A stretch of 23,209 bases of DNA, from the NCBI GenBank assembly GCA_946183625.1, contig CAMHCL010000009.1:1-23209 (forward strand). The letters run 5' to 3'. Below the pieces are notes generated by a model that worked only from the letters and a program-made list of their open reading frames with translations, was not told where the DNA came from and did no database searches. Positions 9,101 through 15,522 of the stretch are shown here, piece after piece. The stretch's first letter is position 1. Every line of letters begins with the position of its first letter. Source of the DNA: an uncultured Lachnospiraceae bacterium (GTDB lineage: Bacteria > Bacillota > Clostridia > Lachnospirales > Lachnospiraceae). The translations under genes and the position numbers were made by a program.

Positions 9101-9824
9101 TGGCAACAAGAGAAGGATAGTTCTCGCCCTCATCCCACATCACATTTTTTAAATCTTCATGGAGATAATCTATTCCTGTGTCAAGAACAGCCACAACCAC
9201 CTCAGAAGTGTCCACCAATGGAGTTGGTTCACCGGAAACCTCATCAAATGTATTCCAGTTCTGAACATGCATACCATTATCAAAATCAGCATTATACTGG
9301 CTGCCAGTCATGTCTTCTGTGGAAGTACTGCATATAATATTTGGTTCAGCATAGAGAACATCATCTCTCGCTTCCATTTCAGCGATTATCTCTTCAGTCG
9401 ACTGAGTTTCAGATCTGACCAGCATAAGAACGCAGTTGTTATATTCTCCAATAGGTTCTCCCGGAAGGTCCATAAGAACCGATACATCTTCCACCGTATC
9501 AGATTCATCCTCTACATCATCTGCGATCTCATCGCATTCTGACCGTGTAAGGGTATCAGAGTCATCTGTTCTGAAGCACACTATTACTTCGCCTTCCACG
9601 TAATCCGAGTCGGAATAATCAATCTCTTCCGAGAATAATGGATTCTCTTCCGATTGATTTTCCTCCAATTGAACATCTGATTGTTCTTCTGTTTGCACAT
9701 CCGATTGTTCCTCTGATTGTCCCTCTGCGTAAACGCAAAAAGGGCTGCCGGCAATTGTAAAAGCCATGGCAGCCGCAAGAAACAATCCCGTAATACGCTT
9801 CCTGTTAACAATATCTTTTCTCAT
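6114..9824 (-). CDS. Cell-wall-anchored subtilisin-like (S8) serine protease with TIG and propeller domains
   Basis: 1236 residues, secreted. Signal peptide about 1-33 (ends VYA-E), a Gln/Glu/Ser-rich stretch (36-62), then a propeptide-like region (about 75-165, EGEVIVCF..VLYAEPN) as in fervidolysin-type proteases. The S8 triad is Asp215 (VLDTGID), His272 (HHGTHCAGI) and Ser614 (GGTSMATPAVAGEA), with oxyanion Asn368 (AAGN). An insert of about 180 residues lies between APGS (417-420) and GTSMATP, far more than usual. A TIG/IPT-like domain follows (about 675-748), then a Kelch-like propeller (about 765-1060) and a repeat-like domain (about 1085-1155). A Pro-rich spacer leads to KTGD (1200-1203), a hydrophobic segment and YRRKGQHK, which is a sortase sorting signal. 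The start has AAGGGG upstream. It follows the XRE gene after 39 bases. Confidence 0.93.
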   Translation of the reverse strand: MRKDIVNRKRITGLFLAAAMAFTIAGSPFCVYAEGQSEEQSDVQTEEQSDVQLEENQSEENPLFSEEIDYSDSDYVEGEVIVCFRTDDSDTLTRSECDEIADDVEDESDTVEDVSVLMDLPGEPIGEYNNCVLMLVRSETQSTEEIIAEMEARDDVLYAEPNIICSTSTEDMTGSQYNADFDNGMHVQNWNTFDEVSGEPTPLVDTSEVVVAVLDTGIDYLHEDLKNVMWDEGENYPSLVAMGGGKYGICVIAKNSFGFEYNTTDPMDDDHHGTHCAGIIGAEWNGIGVSGITTGTKLMAVKQMNNQGFNTIVECIYAYDYVIAAKKAGVNVKVASNSWHDTVFGHTMDILVREAGEEGIVSIFAAGNRTSAMSSKEILQGTFYNNPYVVVVGASDDKGEMTDFSNYSRKMVDIFAPGSAILSTMPRRSGEMAENASVYEKDGVSYTVDYSAEDIEVVDNHIDCLIPISGAEADFNSYITEEELPGVGKVIKVQADNEAEMPTIMSDYMGEINECVGGYIDLYVDHDVKNVSTNCYNPDVPTDKCNSCTVLDVQAGIVRAPFVFYPAGDPSKNESRFQLFLDVGDLGVCEDHVYIKGIYFSQDAVAYKEEGGTSMATPAVAGEAAMLVGAFPDDGPDKIAARIIGSARPYDALHDKCVSGGIADVSKAMAGEYDPVVNVVELNGDQLTISGFFFGDDNGSVNIGDNVYDADSWSDTEVSLTLPKDFEAGEYEVRIVSSDGRSGRRFDRIGTPRILYDRLPLPGRSLSGKPGTYTVTSDEFDDTFYGLEMQSIVGCDGNLYAINCTKDLKTAIFKYDIGAQTWEQVYYGGEAADSGVCTWKGKVLFFANDMKNYKSYIGVFDPETNDVEYYKYNDEYAEKDKVMINNGKGIYVACGDQFRIINEDYNPILRIFDEDNMTLNEMQQTNGSQYICGNSMCLVYDDETLYYFGGNDYENDHEEMYKINPAADGKTYELVQINGENDKLIDGTAFDQTASMSAYSLADGFMVSGRVVSDENEEVITADTYVADYGDKKLMPTEKQMNFNPVYNVVSTAYKDVYYAMGVTNYENGQYVFIGTDVKTKPQYGDVVRVKSASSDGGNVDREGVIKSYVGANEVFTIKPEDGYKVAYVEMDGRRLSDAELAEILKAGGINFDELLEDHEIYVAFEKEEQPVEPDKPVTPDKKPDTPASPAAQPKAGNVKTGDKSDIQLYYVLMLMSLMGSVGCISIVYRRKGQHK

Positions 9825-9863
9825 TCCTGCGTAACCCCTTTATATATAAACGAACGGGGGCAG

Positions 9864-10073
9864 CTAATCCCTCTCGTACTCTAGAATATCTCCCGGCTGG
9901 CAATCCAGCGCATCACAGATTGCTTCCAGTGTAGAGAAACGTATTGCTGATATACGTCCGTTTTTCATTTTCGACAGATTTACATTTGATACGCCGACCT
10001 TCTCTGACAGATCATTAAGCGACATCTTCCTGTCAGCCATTACACGGTCAAGTCTAAGTATTATCCTTCCCAT
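9864..10073 (-). CDS. XRE/Cro-type transcriptional regulator (YozG-like)
   Basis: A 69-residue one-domain helix-turn-helix protein: MGRIILRLDRVMADRKMSLN, then LSEKVGVSNVNLSKMKNGRI as the recognition region, ending CDALDCQPGDILEYERD, the usual tail of small HTH_26/YozG-like regulators. ATG 10073 is preferred over an in-frame GTG at 10079 because AGGAGG lies five bases before the ATG and overlaps the GTG. That ribosome-binding site overlaps the TAG of the DUF2975 gene, so the two are translationally coupled. Pairing of a DUF2975 membrane protein with such a regulator is a recurrent Firmicute arrangement (B. subtilis yoaS/yozG). It probably regulates its own operon at repeats upstream of the DUF2975 gene. 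Confidence 0.92.
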   Translation of the reverse strand: MGRIILRLDRVMADRKMSLNDLSEKVGVSNVNLSKMKNGRISAIRFSTLEAICDALDCQPGDILEYERD

Positions 10074-10082
10074 AAGCACCTC

Positions 10083-10751
10083 CTATAATGTCTCATCTGA
10101 AAGTGTCTTAAGGGTGCGACCATAATCAAGGATTGTATAAATAACCCATGTGATAAAACCAAGAAGGATTGCAAAGCCAAAGCCTGAAGTAAGCGCAATT
10201 ACAACACTTATTATTATCATTGATATAACTACACGCTTCATAACCTTGTCAGAAAAAGGATTACCCTCTTTAAGAATTATCGCAAAAACGCTGGATATCA
10301 GTCCCAGTGAAGCTGCAAGCACTCCACAAGCTACACCTGCAAGCAGGATATAGAGTCCAAGAGACAGACTGATTGAGCCCTCATGCTCGTCAAAATAATT
10401 CTGAAGTGCTGGAACAGATGATTCAAGCTCAGTATTTTTAAGCTTCTCGATGTCGTCAATGTCAACATCCACCAGTTTAAATCTCTGGTTATCTTCCAGT
10501 TGCATCTCATTTTCTACAGCATCCGCAGCATCTTCATCTTCATCCTCATCTATGTAGGTATATTCATCTTTTGTTGCTAATTGCTCCTCAATCATTTTAT
10601 CATACTTATCAGGATTTGTAAGGAATAAAACTCCTGTTATCACACAAATTGTGCATCCTACTATAGCAAAGATCATAAAAATCCTTGATATGACATTTGC
10701 TATCTTCGTACTTTTCTGTATCCTCGCTAATTTTGTATTCTCTTCATTCAT
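10083..10751 (-). CDS. DUF2975 family membrane protein
   Basis: A 222-residue integral membrane protein with four predicted helices: about 18-45, 127-160, 172-190 and 191-210. Between helices 1 and 2 is an acidic extracytoplasmic loop of some 80 residues (TYIDEDEDEDAAD..). The family signature KEGNPFSDKVMKRV (161-174) and the ending DYGRTLKTLSDETL are typical of DUF2975. ATG 10751 is chosen because TGGAGG precedes it by eight bases; the in-frame ATG at 10766 overlaps that site. The stop overlaps the ribosome-binding site of the XRE gene, so the pair forms a module in which the membrane protein may modulate the regulator (inference; the biochemical role is unknown). Confidence 0.88.
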   Translation of the reverse strand: MNEENTKLARIQKSTKIANVISRIFMIFAIVGCTICVITGVLFLTNPDKYDKMIEEQLATKDEYTYIDEDEDEDAADAVENEMQLEDNQRFKLVDVDIDDIEKLKNTELESSVPALQNYFDEHEGSISLSLGLYILLAGVACGVLAASLGLISSVFAIILKEGNPFSDKVMKRVVISMIIISVVIALTSGFGFAILLGFITWVIYTILDYGRTLKTLSDETL

Positions 10752-10813
10752 CTCAAAAACCTCCATATGTTAATCAATAGTAAAATGCGTCTCTGATCAG
10801 TTCTGACAATTGC

Positions 10814-10842
10814 ATTGTAACTTAAGCCCATATCTTTGTCAA
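10814..10842 (-). promoter_or_regulatory. Consensus sigma-A promoter of the DUF2975-XRE-protease operon
   Basis: On the minus strand a perfect TTGACA (10842-10837) and a near-perfect TACAAT (10819-10814) are 17 bases apart, about 63 bases before the DUF2975 start. The -10 box lies in an inverted repeat ACAAT-TGC-ATTGT (10806-10818). This is the strongest promoter match in the window. Confidence 0.8.
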
Positions 10843-10879
10843 TAATTTTTTATCGTTTATCGTTAATTTTTTATCGTTT
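10843..10879. repeat. Two perfect 16-nt direct repeats, candidate regulator binding sites
   Basis: TAATTTTTTATCGTTT occurs at 10843-10858 and 10864-10879, a 21-bp period (about two helical turns). A third ATCGTT core lies between them at 10859-10864. The array abuts the -35 box of the DUF2975 promoter and precedes the divergent peptidase gene, a position suited to an activator or to auto-regulation by the small XRE protein. The binding protein is inferred, not shown. Confidence 0.55.
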
Positions 10880-10894
10880 TTACAATTATTGTAA
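10880..10894 (+). promoter_or_regulatory. Palindrome over a possible -10 box of the M13 peptidase gene
   Basis: TTACAAT-T-ATTGTAA is a perfect 7-bp inverted repeat. It contains TACAAT (10881-10886), a good -10 hexamer for the rightward peptidase gene, but no clear -35 lies 16-18 bases upstream. The same half-sites (ACAAT..ATTGT) occur at 10806-10818 over the leftward -10 box, suggesting one factor at both promoters. Confidence 0.4.
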
Positions 10895-10958
10895 GTAAAG
10901 CAGGATTATGATACATTATCAAGAGATACACTTAAATAATAAAACCTTTGGAGGCGTT

Positions 10959-11333
10959 ATGAAAAATCAGATCAGTCGTAAAGCTATAAGTGTGGTTTTA
11001 AGTAGTATATGTATTCTTAGTTCTTTATCCGGCTGTGGATTGGAGGATAACAGCCAGGAGTCAGCAGGCACAGATAATACTGCATCTTCTTCAAATGCAG
11101 GAGTTTCCACAGACGAGATCCTGACAGACAGCATAGAAATAAATACATCTGATGAATATGAATTTGATGCAGAAGAAGTCATGTATCTCTCCGGTGTTAA
11201 GGCATCTGCCTATAAAGAGGGCGTCAAGTATACTCTTCGCGATCTTAATGAAGATACCATCTCAGAGCTTATTATATCTGCAGGTGATAAAACAGGTGTT
11301 TATACTTATGATGCAGCTTCAAACCAGGCTTAG
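10959..11333 (+). CDS. N-terminal lipoprotein part of an interrupted M13 peptidase gene
   Basis: 124 codons before an in-frame TAG. MKNQISRKAISVVLSSICIL continues to a lipobox LSGC with Cys26, then a Ser/Thr/Asp linker and a short domain (YLSGVKASAYKEGVKYTLRD to TGVYTYDAASNQA). The last part is in the style of secreted domains with DxNxDxxxEL-like segments. I chose ATG 10959, with TTTGGAGG just upstream and a proper signal peptide, over an in-frame ATG at 10908. The reading frame continues past TAG without further stops into the catalytic region beginning about 11370, and the residues on both sides read as one domain. The unit is therefore most simply one gene of about 816 codons broken by a single nonsense codon. 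As it stands, this fragment would be a small non-catalytic lipoprotein. Confidence 0.7.
   Translation: MKNQISRKAISVVLSSICILSSLSGCGLEDNSQESAGTDNTASSSNAGVSTDEILTDSIEINTSDEYEFDAEEVMYLSGVKASAYKEGVKYTLRDLNEDTISELIISAGDKTGVYTYDAASNQA
11331..11333 (+). other. In-frame amber codon interrupting the peptidase gene
   Basis: TAG lies between GCT and CGT in a frame that is open from 10908 to 13409 except here. CAG, AAG, GAG or TGG could each become TAG by one substitution. No frameshift is involved. Confidence 0.85.
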
Positions 11334-11369
11334 CGTACCACCGACTATGATGGAGATATTGACAATATC

Positions 11370-13409
11370 TTGAAAGACGACTCTGTCATCTGGGTCGATG
11401 GTGGCAGTCAATGGGTTGATGGTACCATCTATGGCGTTGCTAACCAGATGGAAGATCCTGGTGTAAAAACAGACTTCTACACATCATCCAATTATGACTG
11501 GCTGACTACTGCAAATGTAAGTACACAGGGCGACTCTGTATCACCAGCTGATTCTGTATATTCTGTAGAAGACAGACTGATCGAAGTCTTCGAAGATCGT
11601 GATAAATATCAGGGCGATGACATACAGCGTATACGTGATTATTATGATATTGCTACTAACTGGGAGAAACGTGAATCAGAAGGTATAGAGCCTGTAAAGA
11701 AATACTTGAGCGCCATCGATAGCATAAATAGTATTGAAGATATGAATAATTATCTCTCCAATCCTGAGGTCGATCCATTCTGCATCTTCGTTACATTTCA
11801 CACCACTTTAGATGTGAAGGATACTGCTAACTGGATTGTTCAGATTGAGGGTGATGATTTCTCTGTACTTCCAAGGATCTACCATAACTCCGATAAGGAA
11901 GAGATTGACAGCACCCGAAAGGATTACGATGTCAGTGCCAGATATGTATTGGAGCAAGCGGGCTATGCTCCAGAGGATATAGACAGGATAATGGAAGAAT
12001 TCTATGACCTGGAGAATACTCTCCTGGACAAGGACTGGCCTGATGATAACGAGAAGGAAGACGACGAACTTCTCAGCCAGACACCTCTGGATGAAATATC
12101 CGCAAAATGTGAAAACTTCCCGCTGGGCAGAATATTTGAAGCTTATAATATTACAGAGGGAACTGCCATTGTGAAATATCCTGAATATCTCAGAACTCTT
12201 GATTCCATCTATACAGAGGAGAATCTGTCCAAGCTGAAATCATACTGTCTCGCACATACAGCTTATACAGCCAGTGCTTATCTGAACATGGACACAGTAA
12301 ATGCTTATTATAATTATTCTGATCCAGATGCATCTCCTCTTGATGCAGAGGAACAACCAGAGGAAGGCTCCGGATATACTAAAGAATCACTGGAAGATCA
12401 ATATCTCAGCGAGCTTATCAACACCAGAGGAGCTCTTGGCGTTGCCGCAGAGAACGTCTATACAACCTATATGATCGATGATGAAGTTAGAAATGATATA
12501 ACTGAGCTTGCTGTAGAAATAAAGGATTCATTCCGTGAAATAATTGAGAGTGAAGACTGGATGTCTGATGAAGGCAAGAAGGCATGTATCGCAAAGCTCG
12601 ACAACATGGAATTCTCCATCCTTAAATCCGACAATCCTATAGACAGTTCGTACCTGGCAGTTGATCCTGATTCCAGTTATCTGGATGCATTTGCGCAGGT
12701 TACTGTAAATACCAAAAAGCATAACGGTGAACTGGTTGGCCAGAAACGTGTTAAGGGTGATTGGAGATATGATGTAGACCCTACTATCTCCACTACAATT
12801 AATAACTGTTTCTACTTCGGAGCATACAATCAGTTCTTCATTATGGACGGTTTCTTAAACGACGAAACCTACAGACTAGATATGTCCAAAGAAGAAAAGC
12901 TGGCAACTCTGGGCGAGGTTATCGGCCATGAGCTGACACATGGTTTTGATCCGAATGGTATTCAGTATGACAAGGATGGAAATATGGTTGTGACTGAAGA
13001 TAATCCATATGGCTGGATGCCTGAAGCTGATTACAACGCATTTATGGAAAAGGCCAACAAGCTGGCTGATTACTTCAGCACATTTGTCCCTTATCCATAT
13101 AATAAATGTGACGGTTCCCTCTACTGGGGCGAAGCTGCCGCAGACATCGGCGGAATGTCTATAGGTCTTAACATAGCATCCAAAGAAGAAAACTTCGATT
13201 ACGACCTATACTTCAGAATCCACTCAAAGCTCTGGGTTAAGCAGTCAACTCTCATAGTTGAGCAGGGTGATATCTTCAACGAACACCCTCTCTACCACTT
13301 GAGAATAAATGCAACCTGCCAGCAGTTCGATGAATTCTATGATACTTACGATATAACAGAAGGCGACCTCATGTATCTGGCGCCTGATGAAAGAGTCAAC
13401 ATTTGGTAA
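11370..13409 (+). CDS. M13 family (neprilysin/PepO-like) zinc metallopeptidase, catalytic part
   Basis: Zinc endopeptidase region of a lipoprotein. The M13 N-terminal helical domain spans about 45-430 of this frame. The catalytic domain shows NNCFYFGAYNQFFIMDGFL, the zinc motif GHELTHGFDPNG (His520, Glu521, His524), the third ligand in GEAAADIGG (Glu588, Asp592), and the family ending HPLYHLRINATC..MYLAPDERVNIW. The frame shown opens at a TTG without a suitable ribosome-binding site (GGAG is 14 bases away) and lacks a signal peptide. Alone it would therefore be poorly translated and mislocalised; it needs the upstream lipoprotein part across the TAG at 11331. It is likely a recent pseudogene, a sequencing error, or a readthrough case. 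It is the only long plus-strand gene here and converges on the CapA-like gene at a shared terminator. Confidence 0.88.
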   Translation: MKDDSVIWVDGGSQWVDGTIYGVANQMEDPGVKTDFYTSSNYDWLTTANVSTQGDSVSPADSVYSVEDRLIEVFEDRDKYQGDDIQRIRDYYDIATNWEKRESEGIEPVKKYLSAIDSINSIEDMNNYLSNPEVDPFCIFVTFHTTLDVKDTANWIVQIEGDDFSVLPRIYHNSDKEEIDSTRKDYDVSARYVLEQAGYAPEDIDRIMEEFYDLENTLLDKDWPDDNEKEDDELLSQTPLDEISAKCENFPLGRIFEAYNITEGTAIVKYPEYLRTLDSIYTEENLSKLKSYCLAHTAYTASAYLNMDTVNAYYNYSDPDASPLDAEEQPEEGSGYTKESLEDQYLSELINTRGALGVAAENVYTTYMIDDEVRNDITELAVEIKDSFREIIESEDWMSDEGKKACIAKLDNMEFSILKSDNPIDSSYLAVDPDSSYLDAFAQVTVNTKKHNGELVGQKRVKGDWRYDVDPTISTTINNCFYFGAYNQFFIMDGFLNDETYRLDMSKEEKLATLGEVIGHELTHGFDPNGIQYDKDGNMVVTEDNPYGWMPEADYNAFMEKANKLADYFSTFVPYPYNKCDGSLYWGEAAADIGGMSIGLNIASKEENFDYDLYFRIHSKLWVKQSTLIVEQGDIFNEHPLYHLRINATCQQFDEFYDTYDITEGDLMYLAPDERVNIW

Positions 13410-13465
13410 AAATATTATCTCCCGCTGTTGCCTTATCCATTCCGGACAGAGCATAGAGATAAGAA

Positions 13466-13500
13466 AAGGTACTGCCAGCTTCTCGCTTACAGTACCTTTA
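13466..13500. terminator. Bidirectional terminator between convergent genes
   Basis: AAAGGTACTG (13466-13475) pairs perfectly with CAGTACCTTT (13491-13500) around a 15-base loop. It lies between the rightward peptidase gene and the leftward CapA-like gene; on the minus strand it is followed by TCTTATC after the T-rich arm end. It can serve both transcripts. Confidence 0.65.
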
Positions 13501-13516
13501 TAGCATTTAAGTTATT

Positions 13517-13540
13517 AAGGAGTCCTTAAGAACTCTTTTT
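13517..13540 (+). terminator. Second weaker terminator hairpin after the peptidase gene
   Basis: AAGGAGT (13517-13523) pairs with ACTCTTT (13532-13538), with one G-U pair and an 8-base loop, followed by TTAAATT. A competing palindrome TTAAGGA-G-TCCTTAA overlaps it. It is a probable back-up stop for the plus-strand transcript. Confidence 0.4.
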
Positions 13541-13554
13541 AAATTAATTCCAGA

Positions 13555-14589
13555 TTAACTACTACTTACAATCCCCTGATACTCTTCATTAACAGATTCA
13601 TATCCCGGAAGGATTTCATCAGTCAACTTTGAAAACGGATAAATCTTATAATTCTTCTTTTCTGTTTCGTTTGAAAATACATAGGACAGCTCTGTTTGAG
13701 GACTTTCAATAATAATCGATACATTTCCATCCTCATCAAATGATTTCCTAATAACAACCCTCACCATCAATCCGATTTTCACACTATGACTAGACACACT
13801 ATTCTGATCAGACAAGAAGTTGCCCAGTGAATAGATCACAAGTGACTTTCCATCGTTTATGTACTTAACCGGACCGACTACATGAGTATGTGAACCAATG
13901 ATAAGCTGCACACCCTGGTCTGACAGGAATTTTCCTATCCTGGCCTGATCCTCATCAACGCCTTCATAGTACTCAGTTCCCCAGTGCATTGCCACTATTA
14001 TCAGGTCGCACTTGTCTCTTACCTTGGCTATATCTGCAGCTGCCTTTTCGTCGGAATATACATTATTTAAATATTCCTTCCCCTCTGGAGTTTCCAGTTC
14101 ATTCGTCCATGTGGTATAAGCGAAGAAGGCAAATCTGATTCCGTTCTTTTCATATATCCTTGAGGTCTCTTCCTCCCTTTCCTCAGCCGAGATCCACTGG
14201 CCAGTATATATCACCTTATCGCCATGCTTCTTCCAATAATTAACCGAGCTTACCACTCCGGCCTCGTCCATATCCATGGTATGGTTGTTGGCCAGAGCCA
14301 CCATATTAAACCCGGCATCAATAAATGCATCCCCCACTTCCTGCGGCGAATTAAATCTTGGATAACCGGAAAGCGGAAACTCAGTCCCACCTAGTATAGT
14401 CTCCTGATTATAAAAGGCCAGATCATGGCTGGAAGCCAGCGGCTTTATATATTCCAGCATAGGTCTGAAATCATAGGAGCCGTCAGGCTTTTGGGCATCG
14501 TTATATACCCTTTCATGGATCAGCGCATCCCCTGCCATAAACAGCCTTATTTCATTTTCTTTTGCTATATCATTTAATATGTCGATCAT
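13555..14589 (-). CDS. CapA family (PGA_cap) metallophosphatase-like protein
   Basis: A 344-residue protein of the CapA/PgsA family with a calcineurin-like phosphoesterase fold. Metal-site motifs in order are LFMAGDALIH (about 15-24), YNQETILGG, ALANNHTMD, AMHWGTEY and GSHTHVVGPV, ending IYSLGNFLSDQ. Family members are linked to poly-gamma-glutamate capsule synthesis or surface polymers, and some act as phosphoesterases. Unlike B. subtilis PgsA/CapA there is no membrane anchor or signal peptide, so a cytoplasmic enzyme is likely. The ATG lies three bases after the upstream gene's stop with only a weak ribosome site (AAGGCGG), which suggests coupling. A later in-frame ATG (MAGD) has AAGG before it but would cut the first beta strand, so I reject it. 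Last gene of a three-gene unit. Confidence 0.88.
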   Translation of the reverse strand: MIDILNDIAKENEIRLFMAGDALIHERVYNDAQKPDGSYDFRPMLEYIKPLASSHDLAFYNQETILGGTEFPLSGYPRFNSPQEVGDAFIDAGFNMVALANNHTMDMDEAGVVSSVNYWKKHGDKVIYTGQWISAEEREEETSRIYEKNGIRFAFFAYTTWTNELETPEGKEYLNNVYSDEKAAADIAKVRDKCDLIIVAMHWGTEYYEGVDEDQARIGKFLSDQGVQLIIGSHTHVVGPVKYINDGKSLVIYSLGNFLSDQNSVSSHSVKIGLMVRVVIRKSFDEDGNVSIIIESPQTELSYVFSNETEKKNYKIYPFSKLTDEILPGYESVNEEYQGIVSSS

Positions 14590-14592
14590 TCC

Positions 14593-15522
14593 TTATTCCG
14601 CCTTAAATCTGTCAATCCAGTCCAGGATACTTATAATTTCCTGTACGTATAGAATAGGGGTGTACGACTCAGCTGTCGCAATACTGTCTCCCGAATCATA
14701 GCCAATAACATCTATATCAACCGCAAGCCCCTCTTCAATAATAAAATGTGCCAGCTGCAGTAACTGTCTGTTGCAGAAGATATTATTCGTAACTGCAAGA
14801 ATGGAATCATCCGAAGATATACCTGCATTCTCCTTATAGAATTTAAGAGTATCGCCTGTATCCGCACGCCTCAGCTCAGGCGCACCAGACGGAGCAGCAT
14901 ATATACGATAAGAGCTTCCATATTTTCTGATACAGGAAACACTATTCAGATTCCTGTCACTGACAAAATCCTCCTCAAAATCATCCTTCGTAAGATCAAA
15001 TGTACTGGCAAAAGCCTCAGCTAATACACCGAATTCAGTTTCAGCAGAAGATGTAAATTCCGAATTCCTACGCTCCTTCGGATTGATCGGACGATAACAG
15101 GATAGTCCATCCACAGATATAGTTGAAGAATCCTTCCACTGTGCCACACAGCGTGTTCTTTTAAAACAGGCATTAAAGGAGCCGCCCAGAACTATTATTC
15201 TGCTGTTACTCTCGAAGCGTGGCTTATTGATATGAAAGAATCCCAACTCTACCAAAAGGGGATATAGCTTTTCCCGGAGCTTTTCAATCTCCTCTACAGG
15301 ATTCATAACCTGCATTTCCACAACCTTTCCACCCGCTTTTGATCTGCCGTCATAATCCCTTTTTAAATTATCAAGGTCAGTATGAAGAAGTTCCATAACC
15401 TCTTTAAGTGGTTCCAATTCCAGGAATTCATCCATTTGTTCTATGAGCTGCTGCTTACGTTCTTCAGCAGGCAGTTTTTTATCAGGCATTATAAATCGAA
15501 ACACTTCAGTTATTCCTTTCAT
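14593..15522 (-). CDS. Protein of unknown function between glycosyltransferase and CapA-like genes
   Basis: 309 residues, no signal peptide or membrane helix. The N-terminal 100 residues are charged and helical (LPAEERKQQLIEQMDEFLEL). The rest has a Rossmann-like opening RIIVLGGSFNACFKRTRCVA, then SSAETEFGVLAEAFASTF and SILAVTNNIFCNRQLLQLAHF. This order weakly recalls YdcF/DUF218 proteins (vLGG..R.., sEa.., vTn..H..R), but the usual histidine is absent, so I do not assign it. It overlaps the upstream fusion gene by 17 bases if ATG 15522 is used. A GTG at 15504, with AAAGGA nine bases before it and placed just after the upstream stop, is a credible alternative start. Context suggests a step in the same surface-polymer pathway. 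Confidence 0.75.
   Translation of the reverse strand: MKGITEVFRFIMPDKKLPAEERKQQLIEQMDEFLELEPLKEVMELLHTDLDNLKRDYDGRSKAGGKVVEMQVMNPVEEIEKLREKLYPLLVELGFFHINKPRFESNSRIIVLGGSFNACFKRTRCVAQWKDSSTISVDGLSCYRPINPKERRNSEFTSSAETEFGVLAEAFASTFDLTKDDFEEDFVSDRNLNSVSCIRKYGSSYRIYAAPSGAPELRRADTGDTLKFYKENAGISSDDSILAVTNNIFCNRQLLQLAHFIIEEGLAVDIDVIGYDSGDSIATAESYTPILYVQEIISILDWIDRFKAE

Noticed and set aside
9825..9863. CCCC...GGGG pairing between the XRE gene and the protease gene
   Set aside because: Only four base pairs around a long AT palindrome and no U-run; too weak to call a terminator.
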